From NCBI GenBank assembly GCA_930986645.1, contig CAKNJS010000002.1, forward strand, positions 55,191-119,190: a stretch of DNA of 64,000 nt, in the 5' to 3' direction. The position numbers and the translations under genes were made by a program. This document shows, in pieces, positions 8,774 through 18,799 of the stretch. Each line of letters starts with the position of its first letter. Position 1 is the stretch's first letter. The DNA comes from an uncultured Lachnoclostridium sp. (GTDB lineage: Bacteria > Bacillota > Clostridia > Lachnospirales > Lachnospiraceae). The notes beneath the pieces are model-generated. The model saw nothing but the letters and a program-made list of their open reading frames with translations. It was not told the origin of the DNA and did no database searches.

Positions 8774-9068
8774 GTGCGATAAGTCCGGCAAGCGACTGCC
8801 GTGCTTGCACGAGCAGTCATTTGACGGGCAACGGACAGCGAACGGCTTTGCCGTGAGCTGGTCGTGGCAGAGCGCCTGTCAATGAGCAAAACAGCGGCGC
8901 AGCCGCAGTAAGCACGTCAGTGCGGTTTTGCGAATGGCGCGTGCTGAACGGACATTTGCAGGGCAACGGACAGCGAATGGCGCGTGCTGAACGGACATCC
9001 TTTCTCCGGCAGAATGAACAGCAGCAATCCAGTAATTAACAGCATCACAGTCAAAAGGAGGAGACCAG
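8774..9068 (+). repeat. Repeat-rich spacer between T-box and trpE (copy B of dispersed repeat)
   Basis: This ~295-bp stretch holds no gene. 8883-8955 is a copy of the repeat family: an outer stem GCAAAAC/GTTTTGC encloses two hairpins, GCGGC-GCA-GCCGC and GCAC-GTCA-GTGC, followed by GAATGGCGCGTGCTGAACGG. Part of it is duplicated: a 26-base unit starting GCGAATGGCGCGTGCTGAAC occurs at 8930 and again at 8973, and GGGCAACGGACAGCGAA occurs at 8826 and 8961. Another hairpin (GACTGC...GCAGTC) lies at about 8794-8818. It will be transcribed as part of the trp mRNA leader whenever the T-box reads through. Confidence 0.75.
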
Positions 9069-10574
9069 ATGAAAAATATGCTTGAAACATTGCAATCCTA
9101 TGCAGATGCCGGGAAGTATAAAAGAGTTCCCGTGAGCAGAGAACTGTATGCAGATGCATTTACACCTGTGGAAGTCATGCGTACGCTGCGTGCGGCGAGC
9201 CGGCATTGCTATCTGCTGGAAAGCGCGGAGGACAAACAGCGCTGGGGAAGATATTCTTTTCTCGGATACGCGCCCACGATGGAGATCACGTGTACGGATG
9301 GTCATGTGATTATTACAGAGGGCGGTGAGGAGGAAGAGAAAGTACGACGAGAGTTTGATACGGATCATCCGGGTGAAGTGCTTCGGAAGATACTGGAAGA
9401 TTACAGAAGTCCGGTGATGAAGGAGATGCCGCCCTTTACCGGCGGTCTTGTGGGATACTTCTCCTACGATTATATGAAATATGGGGAACCATCGCTCAAA
9501 GGTGTGTTAAACCGGAAACGGGACGGGGAAAACGGGCAGGAATTCCGGGATATGGACCTGATGCTTTTTGACAAAGTGATTGTATTTGACAATTACAGAC
9601 AGAAGCTGCTCCTTATAACCGGCGTCAGCCTTACAGGTGATCTGGAGGAGAACTGCGGAAAAGCGTTACAAGAACTGGACGATATGGAGCGGCTTATAAA
9701 GAGCGGAGCAAAAGCAGATTTCCGTCCTCTGGAACTGGAAGATCCAAAGCCGGAGGCAGATCAGGAGACATACTGCAAAATGGTAGAAAAAGCGAAAAAA
9801 TATATCAGGGACGGAGATATATTTCAGGTGGTACTTTCCAATCCCATGACGGCAAAGGCGAAGGGCAGTCTGTTTGATACGTACCGGGTCTTAAGGACAA
9901 CGAATCCGTCGCCATATATGTTCTACTTCTCCAGTGACGACATCGAGGCGGCAGGGGCGTCTCCCGAGACGCTGGCAAGACTGGAGAACGGACTCCTGTA
10001 TACATTTCCCCTTGCGGGCACAAGGCCGAGGGGAAAGACGGAAGAGGAAGACCGGCAGCTGGAAAGGGAGCTCTTAAGCGACGAGAAAGAGCTGGCAGAA
10101 CACAACATGCTGGTAGACCTTGGAAGAAATGATATCGGGAAGATCAGTAAACCGGGAACCGTACACGTAGAAAAATATATGGAGATCCAGAAATTTTCCC
10201 ATGTGATGCACATCGGTTCCACTGTCTCGGGAAAGATCAGGCCGGAGAAAGACGGAGTAGACGTTATCGACGCGATCCTGCCGGCCGGCACACTTTCCGG
10301 GGCGCCGAAGATCCGGGCCTGTGAGATCATCGCAGAGCTGGAGCACAGCAAGAGAGGAATCTACGGCGGGGCAGTCGGATATCTGGACTTTACGGGTAAT
10401 ATAGACACCTGCATTTCGATCAGGCTGGCTTATAAGAAAAACGGACGCATCTGTGTGCAGTCCGGAGCCGGGATCGTGGCGGACAGTGCCCCGGAAAATG
10501 AATTTATGGAGTGCAGGAATAAGGCCGGCGCAGTGATCAAGGCGCTGCATATGGCGAAAGGAGGACTGGCATGA
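9069..10574 (+). CDS. trpE: Anthranilate synthase component I
   Basis: Converts chorismate plus ammonia (from TrpG) to anthranilate, the first step of tryptophan synthesis. The 501 residues comprise the N-terminal Anth_synt_I_N domain and a C-terminal chorismate-binding domain (DIFQVVLSNP, GTLSGAPK, GAVGYLDFTGN, QSGAGIVADS). The N-terminal LLESAE segment corresponds to the tryptophan feedback site, so the enzyme is probably inhibited by Trp as well as controlled by the T-box. The AGGAGG site at 9057 fits the start. It overlaps trpG by 4 bp (ATGA). Confidence 0.96.
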   Translation: MKNMLETLQSYADAGKYKRVPVSRELYADAFTPVEVMRTLRAASRHCYLLESAEDKQRWGRYSFLGYAPTMEITCTDGHVIITEGGEEEEKVRREFDTDHPGEVLRKILEDYRSPVMKEMPPFTGGLVGYFSYDYMKYGEPSLKGVLNRKRDGENGQEFRDMDLMLFDKVIVFDNYRQKLLLITGVSLTGDLEENCGKALQELDDMERLIKSGAKADFRPLELEDPKPEADQETYCKMVEKAKKYIRDGDIFQVVLSNPMTAKAKGSLFDTYRVLRTTNPSPYMFYFSSDDIEAAGASPETLARLENGLLYTFPLAGTRPRGKTEEEDRQLERELLSDEKELAEHNMLVDLGRNDIGKISKPGTVHVEKYMEIQKFSHVMHIGSTVSGKIRPEKDGVDVIDAILPAGTLSGAPKIRACEIIAELEHSKRGIYGGAVGYLDFTGNIDTCISIRLAYKKNGRICVQSGAGIVADSAPENEFMECRNKAGAVIKALHMAKGGLA

Positions 10575-11143
10575 TACTTTTGATCGATAATTACGACAGT
10601 TTTGTTTATAACCTGTATCAGTTCCTCGCAGTGGAAGATCCGGATGTAAGGCTGGTGAGAAATGACAGGATCACACCGGAGGAGGCGCTCGCTTTGAAGC
10701 CGGACGCCATCGTCATTTCCCCCGGCCCGGGAAAACCTTCAGATGCAGGCGTCTGTATCGAATTGATCCGGCAGCTGAAGGGCAGGATACCGATCCTTGG
10801 CGTGTGTCTCGGACATCAGGCGATCGGGGAGGCATTCGGTGCGGCAGTCACTCATGCGTCAAGGCTGATGCACGGCAAGACTTCCCTGCTGACAGATGTG
10901 GCGGACGACATTATATTTAGAGGAATAAAGAGGCCGGTACAGGCAGCAAGATATCATTCCCTCTCTGTTCAGGAGAGTACGCTCCCGGAAGAATTGGAAG
11001 TGACAGCGCGCAGTGAGGATGGAGAGATCATGGCGATGAGGCATAGAGAATATCCCATATATGGACTGCAGTTCCACCCCGAGTCGGTGATGACGCCGGA
11101 CGGACCTGCGATGATACGGAACTTTCTGGCAGCGGTAAAGTAA
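10571..11143 (+). CDS. trpG: Anthranilate synthase component II (glutamine amidotransferase)
   Basis: A class I glutamine amidotransferase of 190 residues that feeds ammonia to TrpE. It shows the family start LLIDNYDSFVYNL, the oxyanion segment SPGPGKPSDAG, the nucleophile Cys in GVCLGHQAIGE and the catalytic His/Glu in GLQFHPESV. Because a separate pabA is not visible nearby, it could also serve 4-aminobenzoate synthesis, as in other Firmicutes; that is inference only. Confidence 0.95.
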   Translation: MILLIDNYDSFVYNLYQFLAVEDPDVRLVRNDRITPEEALALKPDAIVISPGPGKPSDAGVCIELIRQLKGRIPILGVCLGHQAIGEAFGAAVTHASRLMHGKTSLLTDVADDIIFRGIKRPVQAARYHSLSVQESTLPEELEVTARSEDGEIMAMRHREYPIYGLQFHPESVMTPDGPAMIRNFLAAVK

Positions 11144-11181
11144 AATATAACTAATCAAACAGCTATAGGAGGATTACAGAC

Positions 11182-12195
11182 ATGATTAAAGAGGCAATTA
11201 TCAAACTTTCACAGAAACAGGACTTGACATACGAAGAGGCAGAACAGGTTATGGATGAGATCATGGAAGGAAAGGCGACGGATGTGCAGAAATCCGCTTA
11301 CCTTACCGCATTATCCATGAAAGGTGAGACGATCGACGAGATCACAGCGTCTGCTGCGGGAATGCGTTCCCACTGTGTCAAGCTGCTCCACAATATGAAT
11401 GTGCTGGAGATCGTAGGGACGGGCGGAGACGGGGCCAACTCCTTTAATATCTCCACCACGGCATCCATGGTCATCGCGGCGGCGGGCGTTCCGGTGGCAA
11501 AGCACGGCAACCGGGCGGCGTCTTCCAAGTCAGGGGCAGCGGATGTGCTGGAGGCGCTGGGCGTAAAGATCGATCTTCCGCCGGAGAAAAGCGCCGAGCT
11601 CCTGAAGAAGATCAACATTTGTTTCCTGTTTGCACAGAACTATCACATTGCCATGAAGTATGTGGCGCCTATCCGGAAGGAACTGGGAATCCGTACGGTA
11701 TTCAATATTTTAGGACCGCTGTCCAATCCGGCGGGAGCCAACATGGAGCTGATGGGAGTCTATGAGCAGGAGCTGGTAGAGCCGCTGGCACAGGTTATGG
11801 CAAAGCTGGGCGTTGTCCGCGGCATGGTCGTCTACGGACAGGATAAGCTGGATGAGATCTCCATGAGCGCACCCACATCCATCTGTGAGATCCGTGACGG
11901 ATGGTTCCAGTCCTATGAGATCACACCGGAGCAGTTCGGGTATACACGGTGCGAGAAGTCAGAACTTACAGGAGGCACACCGGAAGAAAATGCGCAGATC
12001 ACGAGAGACATTCTCTCCGGGAAAGAGCGCGGGGCAAAGCGCTGTGCTGTGTGTCTGAATGCGGGGGCGGCGATCTATATTGCAGGCAAAGCGGCATCCA
12101 TCGAAGAGGGTGTGCGAAAAGCAGAGCAGCTCATTGACGACGGACTTGCAATGAAGAAGCTGGAGGAATTTATCGACAACAGTACAGCCATCTGA
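11182..12195 (+). CDS. trpD: Anthranilate phosphoribosyltransferase
   Basis: Transfers phosphoribose from PRPP to anthranilate. 337 residues, the family length, with the PRPP-binding glycine-rich loop [14 protein letters not shown], the [21 protein letters not shown] segment and the anthranilate-site stretch [27 protein letters not shown] precedes the ATG by 10-14 bp. The gap before trpC (12196-12299) carries copy C of the dispersed repeat. Confidence 0.96.
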   Translation: MIKEAIIKLSQKQDLTYEEAEQVMDEIMEGKATDVQKSAYLTALSMKGETIDEITASAAGMRSHCVKLLHNMNVLEIVGTGGDGANSFNISTTASMVIAAAGVPVAKHGNRAASSKSGAADVLEALGVKIDLPPEKSAELLKKINICFLFAQNYHIAMKYVAPIRKELGIRTVFNILGPLSNPAGANMELMGVYEQELVEPLAQVMAKLGVVRGMVVYGQDKLDEISMSAPTSICEIRDGWFQSYEITPEQFGYTRCEKSELTGGTPEENAQITRDILSGKERGAKRCAVCLNAGAAIYIAGKAASIEEGVRKAEQLIDDGLAMKKLEEFIDNSTAI

Positions 12196-12205
12196 TGTCA
12201 GTATA

Positions 12206-12278
12206 TGAGCAAAACAGCGGCGACAGCCGCAATAAGCACATAGTGCGGTTTTGCGGATGGCGCGGGCTGAACGGATAT
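12206..12278 (+). repeat. Dispersed structured repeat, copy C (between trpD and trpC)
   Basis: Matches copy B at 8883-8955 over its whole 73 bp. It keeps the outer AAAAC/GTTTT stem and the two inner hairpins (GCGGC...GCCGC and GCAC...GTGC) while the hairpin loops differ in length and sequence (GACA and ATA instead of GCA and GTCA). This stem conservation with loop drift suggests selection or mobility at the level of folded nucleic acid. It sits inside the trp transcript. Confidence 0.8.
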
Positions 12279-12299
12279 GTTTATTAAGGAGAACAGAAA

Positions 12300-13106
12300 A
12301 TGAATATATTAGAGACGATCACGGAGAGGACCAGAGAGAGGATCCGGGAGCAGGCAAACCTGATCCCGCCGGCTGAGATGAGACGTATGGCGGAGGCCGT
12401 GCTCCGGGAAGAACAGACAGATGCGGTTCCGGCCTTTGAGCGGGCGCTCCGCCGGCCGGGGATGTCCTTTATCTGCGAGGTGAAAAAAGCCTCCCCATCC
12501 AAAGGGATCATTGCAGAGGATTTCCCATACATGGATATTGCAAAAGATTATGAAGCTGCGGGCGCTTCGGCAATCTCCTGTCTGACAGAACCGTACTGGT
12601 TTCTGGGCAGCGATGTGTATCTGGAGGAGATCGCAGAGGCGGTGTCTATCCCCGTGCTCCGCAAGGATTTTACATGCAATGAATATATGATCTATCAGGC
12701 AAAGGCGCTGGGGGCCTCCGCGGTGCTCCTGATCTGCTCTGTACTGGACGATGGTGAACTGAGAGCATATCACCGGCTGACGGAGGAACTTCATATGTCG
12801 GCCCTTGTGGAAGCCCATGACGCCGGTGAGATTGAGCGGGCGAAACAGGCGGGCGCCCGGATCATCGGAGTGAACAACAGGAATCTGAAAGATTTCTCTG
12901 TGGATATCAGCCACAGCGCCCAGCTGAGACGGCTGGCGGGAGAGGATACAGTGTTCGTCTCCGAGAGCGGCATCCGAGGGCCTGAAGATATGAAAGCTCT
13001 CTATGAAAACGGCACAGACGCGGTACTGATCGGCGAGATGCTCATGCGTTCTCCTGACCGGCAGGCGGCGCTTAGAGCCCTCATGCAGGAGGATGCGGGA
13101 AGATGA
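12300..13106 (+). CDS. trpC: Indole-3-glycerol phosphate synthase
   Basis: Closes the indole ring to give indole-3-glycerol phosphate. A 268-residue TIM barrel with EVKKASPSKG (catalytic Lys), AISCLTEPYWFLGS, PVLRKDFTCNEYMIYQA, IGVNNRNLKDF and VSESGIRGPEDM. It overlaps trpF by 4 bp (ATGA), so the two are translationally coupled but remain separate proteins, unlike the enteric TrpCF fusion. Confidence 0.96.
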   Translation: MNILETITERTRERIREQANLIPPAEMRRMAEAVLREEQTDAVPAFERALRRPGMSFICEVKKASPSKGIIAEDFPYMDIAKDYEAAGASAISCLTEPYWFLGSDVYLEEIAEAVSIPVLRKDFTCNEYMIYQAKALGASAVLLICSVLDDGELRAYHRLTEELHMSALVEAHDAGEIERAKQAGARIIGVNNRNLKDFSVDISHSAQLRRLAGEDTVFVSESGIRGPEDMKALYENGTDAVLIGEMLMRSPDRQAALRALMQEDAGR

Positions 13107-13741
13107 CGGCAGGAAAGACAGACAGGGAAACGGGAATTAAGATCTGCGGCTTAAGCCGTATGGAGGACATCGGTTATGTCAATGAGGCGCAGCCGGATTA
13201 CTGCGGTTTCGTCATCGGAGTGCCGGCGAGCAGGAGAAATGTCACGGTCACGCAGCTTGCAAGGCTGAGACAGCGGTTATCGGAGCAGATCTGTCCGGTG
13301 GGAGTCTTTGTGAATGCTGTGCCGGAGTTGATTGCAGAGCTTTTAAATGACGGCGTCATTGATGCAGCGCAGCTTCATGGAAGCGAGGATGAGGCCTATA
13401 TCGCTCGGCTGCGGGATATGACGGATAAACCGCTGATCAAGGCATTTTCAATACAAAATCTTTCTGATCTTGAGGAGGCGGAGAAGAGCAGTGCGGATCT
13501 GGTGCTTCTGGATCACGGAAAAGGCGGCACCGGGGCAGCCTTTGACTGGGAACTTCTCCGGTACTGGAAGAAAAGGCCGTACATTCTGGCCGGCGGCCTT
13601 GACGCCGGAAATATCCCGGAGGCGGTCAGAAAGTATCATCCCTATGCGGTGGATCTGAGCAGTTCGGTGGAACGCTCGGGCAAGAAAGACAGGGAAAAAA
13701 TATTGGCAGCAGTGGCTGCGGTAAGGAGTATTACGATATGA
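13103..13741 (+). CDS. trpF: Phosphoribosylanthranilate isomerase
   Basis: Amadori isomerisation of phosphoribosylanthranilate to the trpC substrate. A 212-residue TIM barrel with [11 protein letters not shown] (catalytic Cys), [38 protein letters not shown] (catalytic Asp) and [11 protein letters not shown]. It overlaps trpC and trpB by 4 bp each. Confidence 0.95.
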   Translation: MTAGKTDRETGIKICGLSRMEDIGYVNEAQPDYCGFVIGVPASRRNVTVTQLARLRQRLSEQICPVGVFVNAVPELIAELLNDGVIDAAQLHGSEDEAYIARLRDMTDKPLIKAFSIQNLSDLEEAEKSSADLVLLDHGKGGTGAAFDWELLRYWKKRPYILAGGLDAGNIPEAVRKYHPYAVDLSSSVERSGKKDREKILAAVAAVRSITI

Positions 13742-14922
13742 AGAAAGGAAGATACGGCATTCACGGCGGACAGTATATACCTGAGACGCTGATGAACGCG
13801 GTGAATGAATTAGAGGAAGCATATAACTATTATAAAAATGATAAACAGTTCAATGAGGAACTGACACAGCTTCTCAATGAATATGCGGGAAGGCCGTCCC
13901 GGTTATATTATGCAGGGCGGATGACCGAGAATCTGGGCGGAGCGAAGATCTATCTGAAGCGTGAGGATCTGAACCACACGGGGGCGCATAAGATCAACAA
14001 CGTGCTCGGGCAGGTACTCCTTGCGAAGAAGATGGGGAAGACAAGAGTCATTGCGGAGACAGGAGCGGGCCAGCACGGCGTTGCAACGGCTACTGCTGCA
14101 GCGCTTATGGGCATGGAATGTGAAGTGTTCATGGGCGAGGAGGATACGAAGAGACAGGCGCTCAATGTCTACCGGATGCGCCTTCTCGGGGCGAGGGTCC
14201 ACGCGGTTACGACCGGAACAGCCACGCTGAAAGACGCTGTGTCCGAGACAATGAGAGAGTGGACGAGGAGAATCGAGGATACCCACTATGTACTGGGATC
14301 CTGTATGGGACCCCATCCCTTTCCTGAGATCGTGAGAGATTTTCAGGCAGTCATCTCAAAAGAGATCAAAGAGCAGCTGATGGAGAAAGAGGGAAAACTT
14401 CCGGATGCGGTTCTTGCCTGTGTGGGAGGCGGCTCCAATGCCATCGGAGCGTTCTGTCATTTTATTGAAGACGAGAGCGTGCGCCTGATCGGCTGTGAGG
14501 CGGCAGGAAGAGGCGTCAACACGGCGGAGACGGCTGCCACCATCGCCACCGGAAAGCTTGGTATCTTCCACGGCATGAAGTCTTATTTTTGTCAGGATGA
14601 GTTCGGGCAGATCGCTCCGGTGTATTCTATTTCCGCAGGGCTGGACTACCCGGGCATCGGACCGGAGCACGCGGCTCTGTACGACAGAGGCAGGGCGGAA
14701 TATGTGGCTGTGACAGACGACGAGGCAGTGGATGCATTTGAATATCTGGCACGGACAGAGGGAATCATCCCGGCCATTGAGAGCGCCCACGCGGTGGCTT
14801 ATGCGAGAAAACTGGCGCCTCAGATGGGAAAGGATCAGATCATGGTGATCAACATTTCGGGAAGGGGCGACAAAGACTGTGCCGCCATCGCAAGATACAG
14901 AGGGGAGGATATTTATGAGTAG
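13738..14922 (+). CDS. trpB: Tryptophan synthase beta chain
   Basis: PLP enzyme that condenses indole with serine. 394 residues with the PLP-lysine motif [30 protein letters not shown], the phosphate-binding loop GGGSNAIG and the C-terminal SGRGDKD. The sequence is of the standard TrpB1 type that pairs with TrpA. Its end overlaps the trpA start by 8 bp. Confidence 0.97.
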   Translation: MKKGRYGIHGGQYIPETLMNAVNELEEAYNYYKNDKQFNEELTQLLNEYAGRPSRLYYAGRMTENLGGAKIYLKREDLNHTGAHKINNVLGQVLLAKKMGKTRVIAETGAGQHGVATATAAALMGMECEVFMGEEDTKRQALNVYRMRLLGARVHAVTTGTATLKDAVSETMREWTRRIEDTHYVLGSCMGPHPFPEIVRDFQAVISKEIKEQLMEKEGKLPDAVLACVGGGSNAIGAFCHFIEDESVRLIGCEAAGRGVNTAETAATIATGKLGIFHGMKSYFCQDEFGQIAPVYSISAGLDYPGIGPEHAALYDRGRAEYVAVTDDEAVDAFEYLARTEGIIPAIESAHAVAYARKLAPQMGKDQIMVINISGRGDKDCAAIARYRGEDIYE

Positions 14923-15685
14923 GATACAGGAAGCATTTCAGGAAAAGAAAGCATTTATCCCGTTTATCACGTGCGGGGATCCGGATCTTGAGACAACGGA
15001 GCAGCTTGTCTATGCAATGGAGAAAGAAGGGGCGGCCATCATAGAGCTGGGAATCCCGTTCTCGGATCCCACGGCGGAAGGAGCGGTGATACAGGCGGCA
15101 AACCTGCGGGCATTGAGCGGCGGCGTAACTACGGATAAAGTATTTGAGACAGTAGAAAAGATCCGGAAGAATTCCCGGATCCCCCTCGTGTTTATGACTT
15201 ATGCCAATGTAGTATTTTCCTACGGAACCGAGCGCTTTGTAAAGAGAATGAAAGAGACGGGGATGGACGGACTGATCCTTCCGGACGTGCCTTTTGAAGA
15301 AAAAGAGGAGTTTGACTCTGTCTGCAGGGAGTACGGCATTGAACTGATCTCCCTGATCGCGCCGACTTCTCATGAGCGTATCCGCATGATCGCAGAGAAA
15401 GCGTCGGGATTTGTGTACTGTGTTTCCTCGCTGGGAGTTACGGGAACAAGAAGTGAGATCACAACAGATATCGGTGAGATGGTGAGACTTGTAAAAGAGG
15501 CGAAAGATATTCCGTGCGCGGTGGGCTTTGGAATATCGACGCCGGAGCAGGCGGCAGAGATGTGCCGGCATGCTGACGGCGTCATTGTAGGAAGCGCGAT
15601 CGTGAAGCTGTGCGGCGCTCACGGAAGAGAGTGCGTGCCTTATGTGGCGGAATATGTGAGATCCATGGCAGAGGCAGCCAAATAA
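14915..15685 (+). CDS. trpA: Tryptophan synthase alpha chain
   Basis: Cleaves indole-3-glycerol phosphate and passes indole to TrpB. The ATG at 14915 follows AGGGGAGG; a longer upstream frame lies inside trpB. 256 residues with [21 protein letters not shown] (catalytic Glu at residue 44, equal to Glu49 of the enteric enzyme), [12 protein letters not shown] and [11 protein letters not shown]. Residue 55, aligned to the second catalytic residue Asp60, is Glu (SDPTAEG rather than SDPxADG). It is the last gene of the trp operon; the convergent yhgE-like gene ends 9 bp beyond it. Confidence 0.94.
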   Translation: MSRIQEAFQEKKAFIPFITCGDPDLETTEQLVYAMEKEGAAIIELGIPFSDPTAEGAVIQAANLRALSGGVTTDKVFETVEKIRKNSRIPLVFMTYANVVFSYGTERFVKRMKETGMDGLILPDVPFEEKEEFDSVCREYGIELISLIAPTSHERIRMIAEKASGFVYCVSSLGVTGTRSEITTDIGEMVRLVKEAKDIPCAVGFGISTPEQAAEMCRHADGVIVGSAIVKLCGAHGRECVPYVAEYVRSMAEAAK

Positions 15686-15694
15686 ATCATTTTC

Positions 15695-18600
15695 TTATGC
15701 TAGTCCTTTTTCTTCCAGCCAGTCGATGAAAAGCGGCTGGCTGTTTTTGCGCCGGTGAGACATACGGTGAAACTGCAGGATCGTAAGTCCGGTAAATACA
15801 ACGGTCAGCAGGGAGAGCAGGATTACGGAATTCCGTATGCTTCCTCCGCCGCTGATCGTACTTCTAAATGCGTCCACAGTATAAGTAAACGGCAGATAAG
15901 CATGGATGTCAGCGACAAATGCCGGTGAGATCTCAACCGGATAAGTGCCGGCGGAACCGGAGAGCTGCACGACCATAAAGATCAGCATGAGAAAACTTCC
16001 GACTTTTCCGAGCGTAATATTAAAAAAGTACATGATAGATGTAAATGCTGCGGCAGTAAGACAGGCAAACAGTATTGTCTCAGTCATTTTTGCCGGAGTG
16101 AAACCGTCAATCACATGAAGCAGCCAGATCAGCATAAGACCCTGCAGGATTGACACCGGATAGAGAACGGACGCTTTGCCGGCCCACCAAGCAAGTCCGG
16201 ATTTCAGTTCCCCGTTATATTTTGTCAACGGATACATAAGGCAGAAAGCCAGACACCCCACCCACAGTCCTACAGACATCATGTACGGCGCCATGGCATG
16301 ACCGTTATTTTCTACTGTAGTAATCTGTGTCTCATCTGCATTTACCGGAGAAGCAAACATATGGATTGTATCTTCGTCTGCGGTCGTACCGGCGGCCTCA
16401 TCCGCTCCTTCGGACAGACTGCCTGCAAGAACATCAGCGCCGTCTTGCAGCTGTGCCATCCCTTCATCCAGTTCCATAGAACCGTCATAAAGGCGGGAAG
16501 CGCCGTCACAAAGCTGACCGGCTCCGTCTGCGAGAAGCGCCGCGCCGTTATTCAGGCTGTCATTGTTTTTGACCAGCGAGGCAGTTCCTTCTGCCAGTGC
16601 GTCGGTTCCATCGGAAAGCTGTCCGGCTCCCGAACAGAGCGTACCCGCGCCGTCAGCCAGTTTTTCAGTACCGTCTGTCAGTGCAGGACTGTTATCTGCA
16701 AGTGCGGATACGCCGCCGGTATAAGTGCGGATACCGTTTCCCAGCACCTGAATGCCCTCGGAGACTGTAAGCCCTCCAAAACGGACGCTGCTGATCCCGC
16801 CGGTCACATCAGTTCCGGCTGCGCGGAGGCTGTCAGCCCCGCCCAGTAAAGCGTCGTTGTTGGAAAGGAGAGTATCGAACCCTGCGTTAAGTTCTTTGAT
16901 CCCTTCGGCAGCCGCTGGGAAATTTTCAGTCTGTGTCTCAAGATCGGTCAACGCGTCTGAGACGGCCGCTGTTCCGGCAGACAGCTGGCGGGCCTCATCA
17001 CACAATACACCGGCGCTTTCGGTCAGATCCTGAAAGTTATCTGCAGAGATATCCGGGATGGAGCCGGCATTCTCTTCCAGTCCGGCTGCAGTATCATTAA
17101 GCCGGCCGGCAGCAGTATCCAGCGCTTCGTCCAGTGAACTGAGCCCGGAGGCAGCGGTATCGGATATCTGCTGTGCCCTGACAGTATAATCATCGGTTAC
17201 AATACCGGAAACCTCCTGAATACTTCCTGCGGAAGAACCAAGAGAATCAATTATCTGTCGAAGTGAAGCGAGAGTATCCTCCGAAACCGAATCATTTTCA
17301 GCCAGTTCCCCATAGACTGCTTCCAGAGAAGAGGCGGACGACGTCAAGGTATTCTTTGCGCCCTGAAGCTGTCCGTTGGCGGTACTGATCCTGTCGTTTC
17401 CGTCAGCCGCACAGGATGTCACAAGAGAGATGCTGCTGTCTGCAGCGGCTGAAACAGAGTCCTTTGCAGCGCTGATCTGCAAAGCTGTATCTGAGAGAGT
17501 GCCGGATGCAGACCGCAGGGCGCCGGCAGACTCTTCCAGCATCGGGGAAGCGCTGCTGATGACAGATGCATGTTCCGAAAGCTGCTGCATCCTGCTGTAC
17601 AGGCTGTTAAGATCATCGCTTAAGTCCTCGGCACTGTTTTTGAGAGAGGAATCTCCTTTAGAGACAGATGCGTTAAGCCGGGAGACCGCGGAAGCTGCCT
17701 GATCCAGATTTTCCAGCGGTTCCAGCTGCCCTGCACCCCGTGCGAGCTGTTCTGCCCCCTGTGCATAAAGAACTGCACTCTGGGTAAATGTATTGACTGC
17801 GCTGACGTACCGGTCCGTGCCGGTCTGCAGAGTATCAAGCCCCCGGGCGAGGCTTTGGACGCCTGTTTCAAGATCCTGCGCCCCTGTCAGCAGCTGAGGG
17901 GAATTTGATTTCAGAGCATCTACTCCGCTGGTATAGGTTTTTACACCATTATTTAATGTATAGACACCGTCGGTCAGCGCGGGCAGAGATTTGGTAAGAG
18001 AGCCGGTTCCTTCTTTTAACTGTAACGCACCGGTATTGACCCGGCTGGCTCCGTCCGTATATTCCTTCAGCCCTTCCGTCAGAGTGTCGGCTCCATCGGA
18101 AAATACCAGCGTGCTGTCTGCAAGTGTTCTCAGGTTTTTCGTAATTGCTACACTCCCGCCGGAGGCTTCGTCAATTCCGTCTGATAATTGCATCGAGCCG
18201 TCCGCAGCTTTCGAAAGTCCGCTTCCGGCCTGTGCGATCCGGTCAAAGACGATAGCAGTGTAAGTCTCTGTAACCTGAGAAGCGACCTCATCGCGGATCC
18301 GGAGCAGAGCAGTTTCGCTCATTTTGGATGCAATATAATTGGTGCCCGGGTTCGTTGCGTATTTCAGTTCCATTTTCCGGGGCTCATCGTCCAGAAGAGT
18401 TGCCGCGCTGCGGGAAAAATCTTCCGGAATCGTGATCACCATATACCACGTCCCGTTTTCCAGACCTTCTTCGGCTTTTTCACTGTCCATAAAATGAAAA
18501 TCGAGAGAGTCATTATCTTTCAGTGCTTCTGTAAGGTCATCTCCTATGCACAGAGTATTTCCTTCGTATTCCACCGGCCGGTCTTCATTTACAACCGCAA

Positions 18601-18745
18601 CCGGGAGCTTGTCGAGATTTCCGTACGGGTCCCACATAGATTTCAGAAACAGACCTGCATAAATAAAAGGAATCGCAATAATTGCGATCAGGACAACAAG
18701 GAGAATCTTATTTTTCAGCAGGCTTTTCCACTCGTTTTTGATCAT
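15695..18745 (-). CDS. YhgE/Pip family membrane protein (1016 residues)
   Basis: Large member of the YhgE/Pip (phage infection protein) family of the ABC-2 permease superfamily. It has one N-terminal membrane helix (KILLVVLIAIIAIPFIYAGLF), the family segment LPVAVVNEDRPVEYEG, then ~700 extracellular residues, and about five C-terminal helices. The extracellular part is built from degenerate heptad-like units of the form LxxGAxxLxxGxxxL, especially around residues 160-340 and 630-770, which should form long coiled rods. Family members are phage receptors or accessory factors for protein export; the role here is unknown. The adjacent TetR-like gene on the same strand is its likely regulator. 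Confidence 0.87.
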   Translation of the reverse strand: MIKNEWKSLLKNKILLVVLIAIIAIPFIYAGLFLKSMWDPYGNLDKLPVAVVNEDRPVEYEGNTLCIGDDLTEALKDNDSLDFHFMDSEKAEEGLENGTWYMVITIPEDFSRSAATLLDDEPRKMELKYATNPGTNYIASKMSETALLRIRDEVASQVTETYTAIVFDRIAQAGSGLSKAADGSMQLSDGIDEASGGSVAITKNLRTLADSTLVFSDGADTLTEGLKEYTDGASRVNTGALQLKEGTGSLTKSLPALTDGVYTLNNGVKTYTSGVDALKSNSPQLLTGAQDLETGVQSLARGLDTLQTGTDRYVSAVNTFTQSAVLYAQGAEQLARGAGQLEPLENLDQAASAVSRLNASVSKGDSSLKNSAEDLSDDLNSLYSRMQQLSEHASVISSASPMLEESAGALRSASGTLSDTALQISAAKDSVSAAADSSISLVTSCAADGNDRISTANGQLQGAKNTLTSSASSLEAVYGELAENDSVSEDTLASLRQIIDSLGSSAGSIQEVSGIVTDDYTVRAQQISDTAASGLSSLDEALDTAAGRLNDTAAGLEENAGSIPDISADNFQDLTESAGVLCDEARQLSAGTAAVSDALTDLETQTENFPAAAEGIKELNAGFDTLLSNNDALLGGADSLRAAGTDVTGGISSVRFGGLTVSEGIQVLGNGIRTYTGGVSALADNSPALTDGTEKLADGAGTLCSGAGQLSDGTDALAEGTASLVKNNDSLNNGAALLADGAGQLCDGASRLYDGSMELDEGMAQLQDGADVLAGSLSEGADEAAGTTADEDTIHMFASPVNADETQITTVENNGHAMAPYMMSVGLWVGCLAFCLMYPLTKYNGELKSGLAWWAGKASVLYPVSILQGLMLIWLLHVIDGFTPAKMTETILFACLTAAAFTSIMYFFNITLGKVGSFLMLIFMVVQLSGSAGTYPVEISPAFVADIHAYLPFTYTVDAFRSTISGGGSIRNSVILLSLLTVVFTGLTILQFHRMSHRRKNSQPLFIDWLEEKGLA

Positions 18746-18799
18746 ATAATTCCTTCTTTCTGGTTATTTTACTTACAGAAAGATAGCATGACCGGCGGT

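Noticed and set aside
8460..8885. 141-codon plus-strand frame before trpE
   Set aside because: It lies wholly within the T-box leader, its terminator and the repeat-rich spacer, has no ribosome site and no family resemblance.
15900..18200. Short regularly spaced repeats considered as a CRISPR array or satellite
   Set aside because: They are degenerate codon-level repeats of LxxGA units inside the YhgE/Pip coding frame, not direct repeats with spacers.
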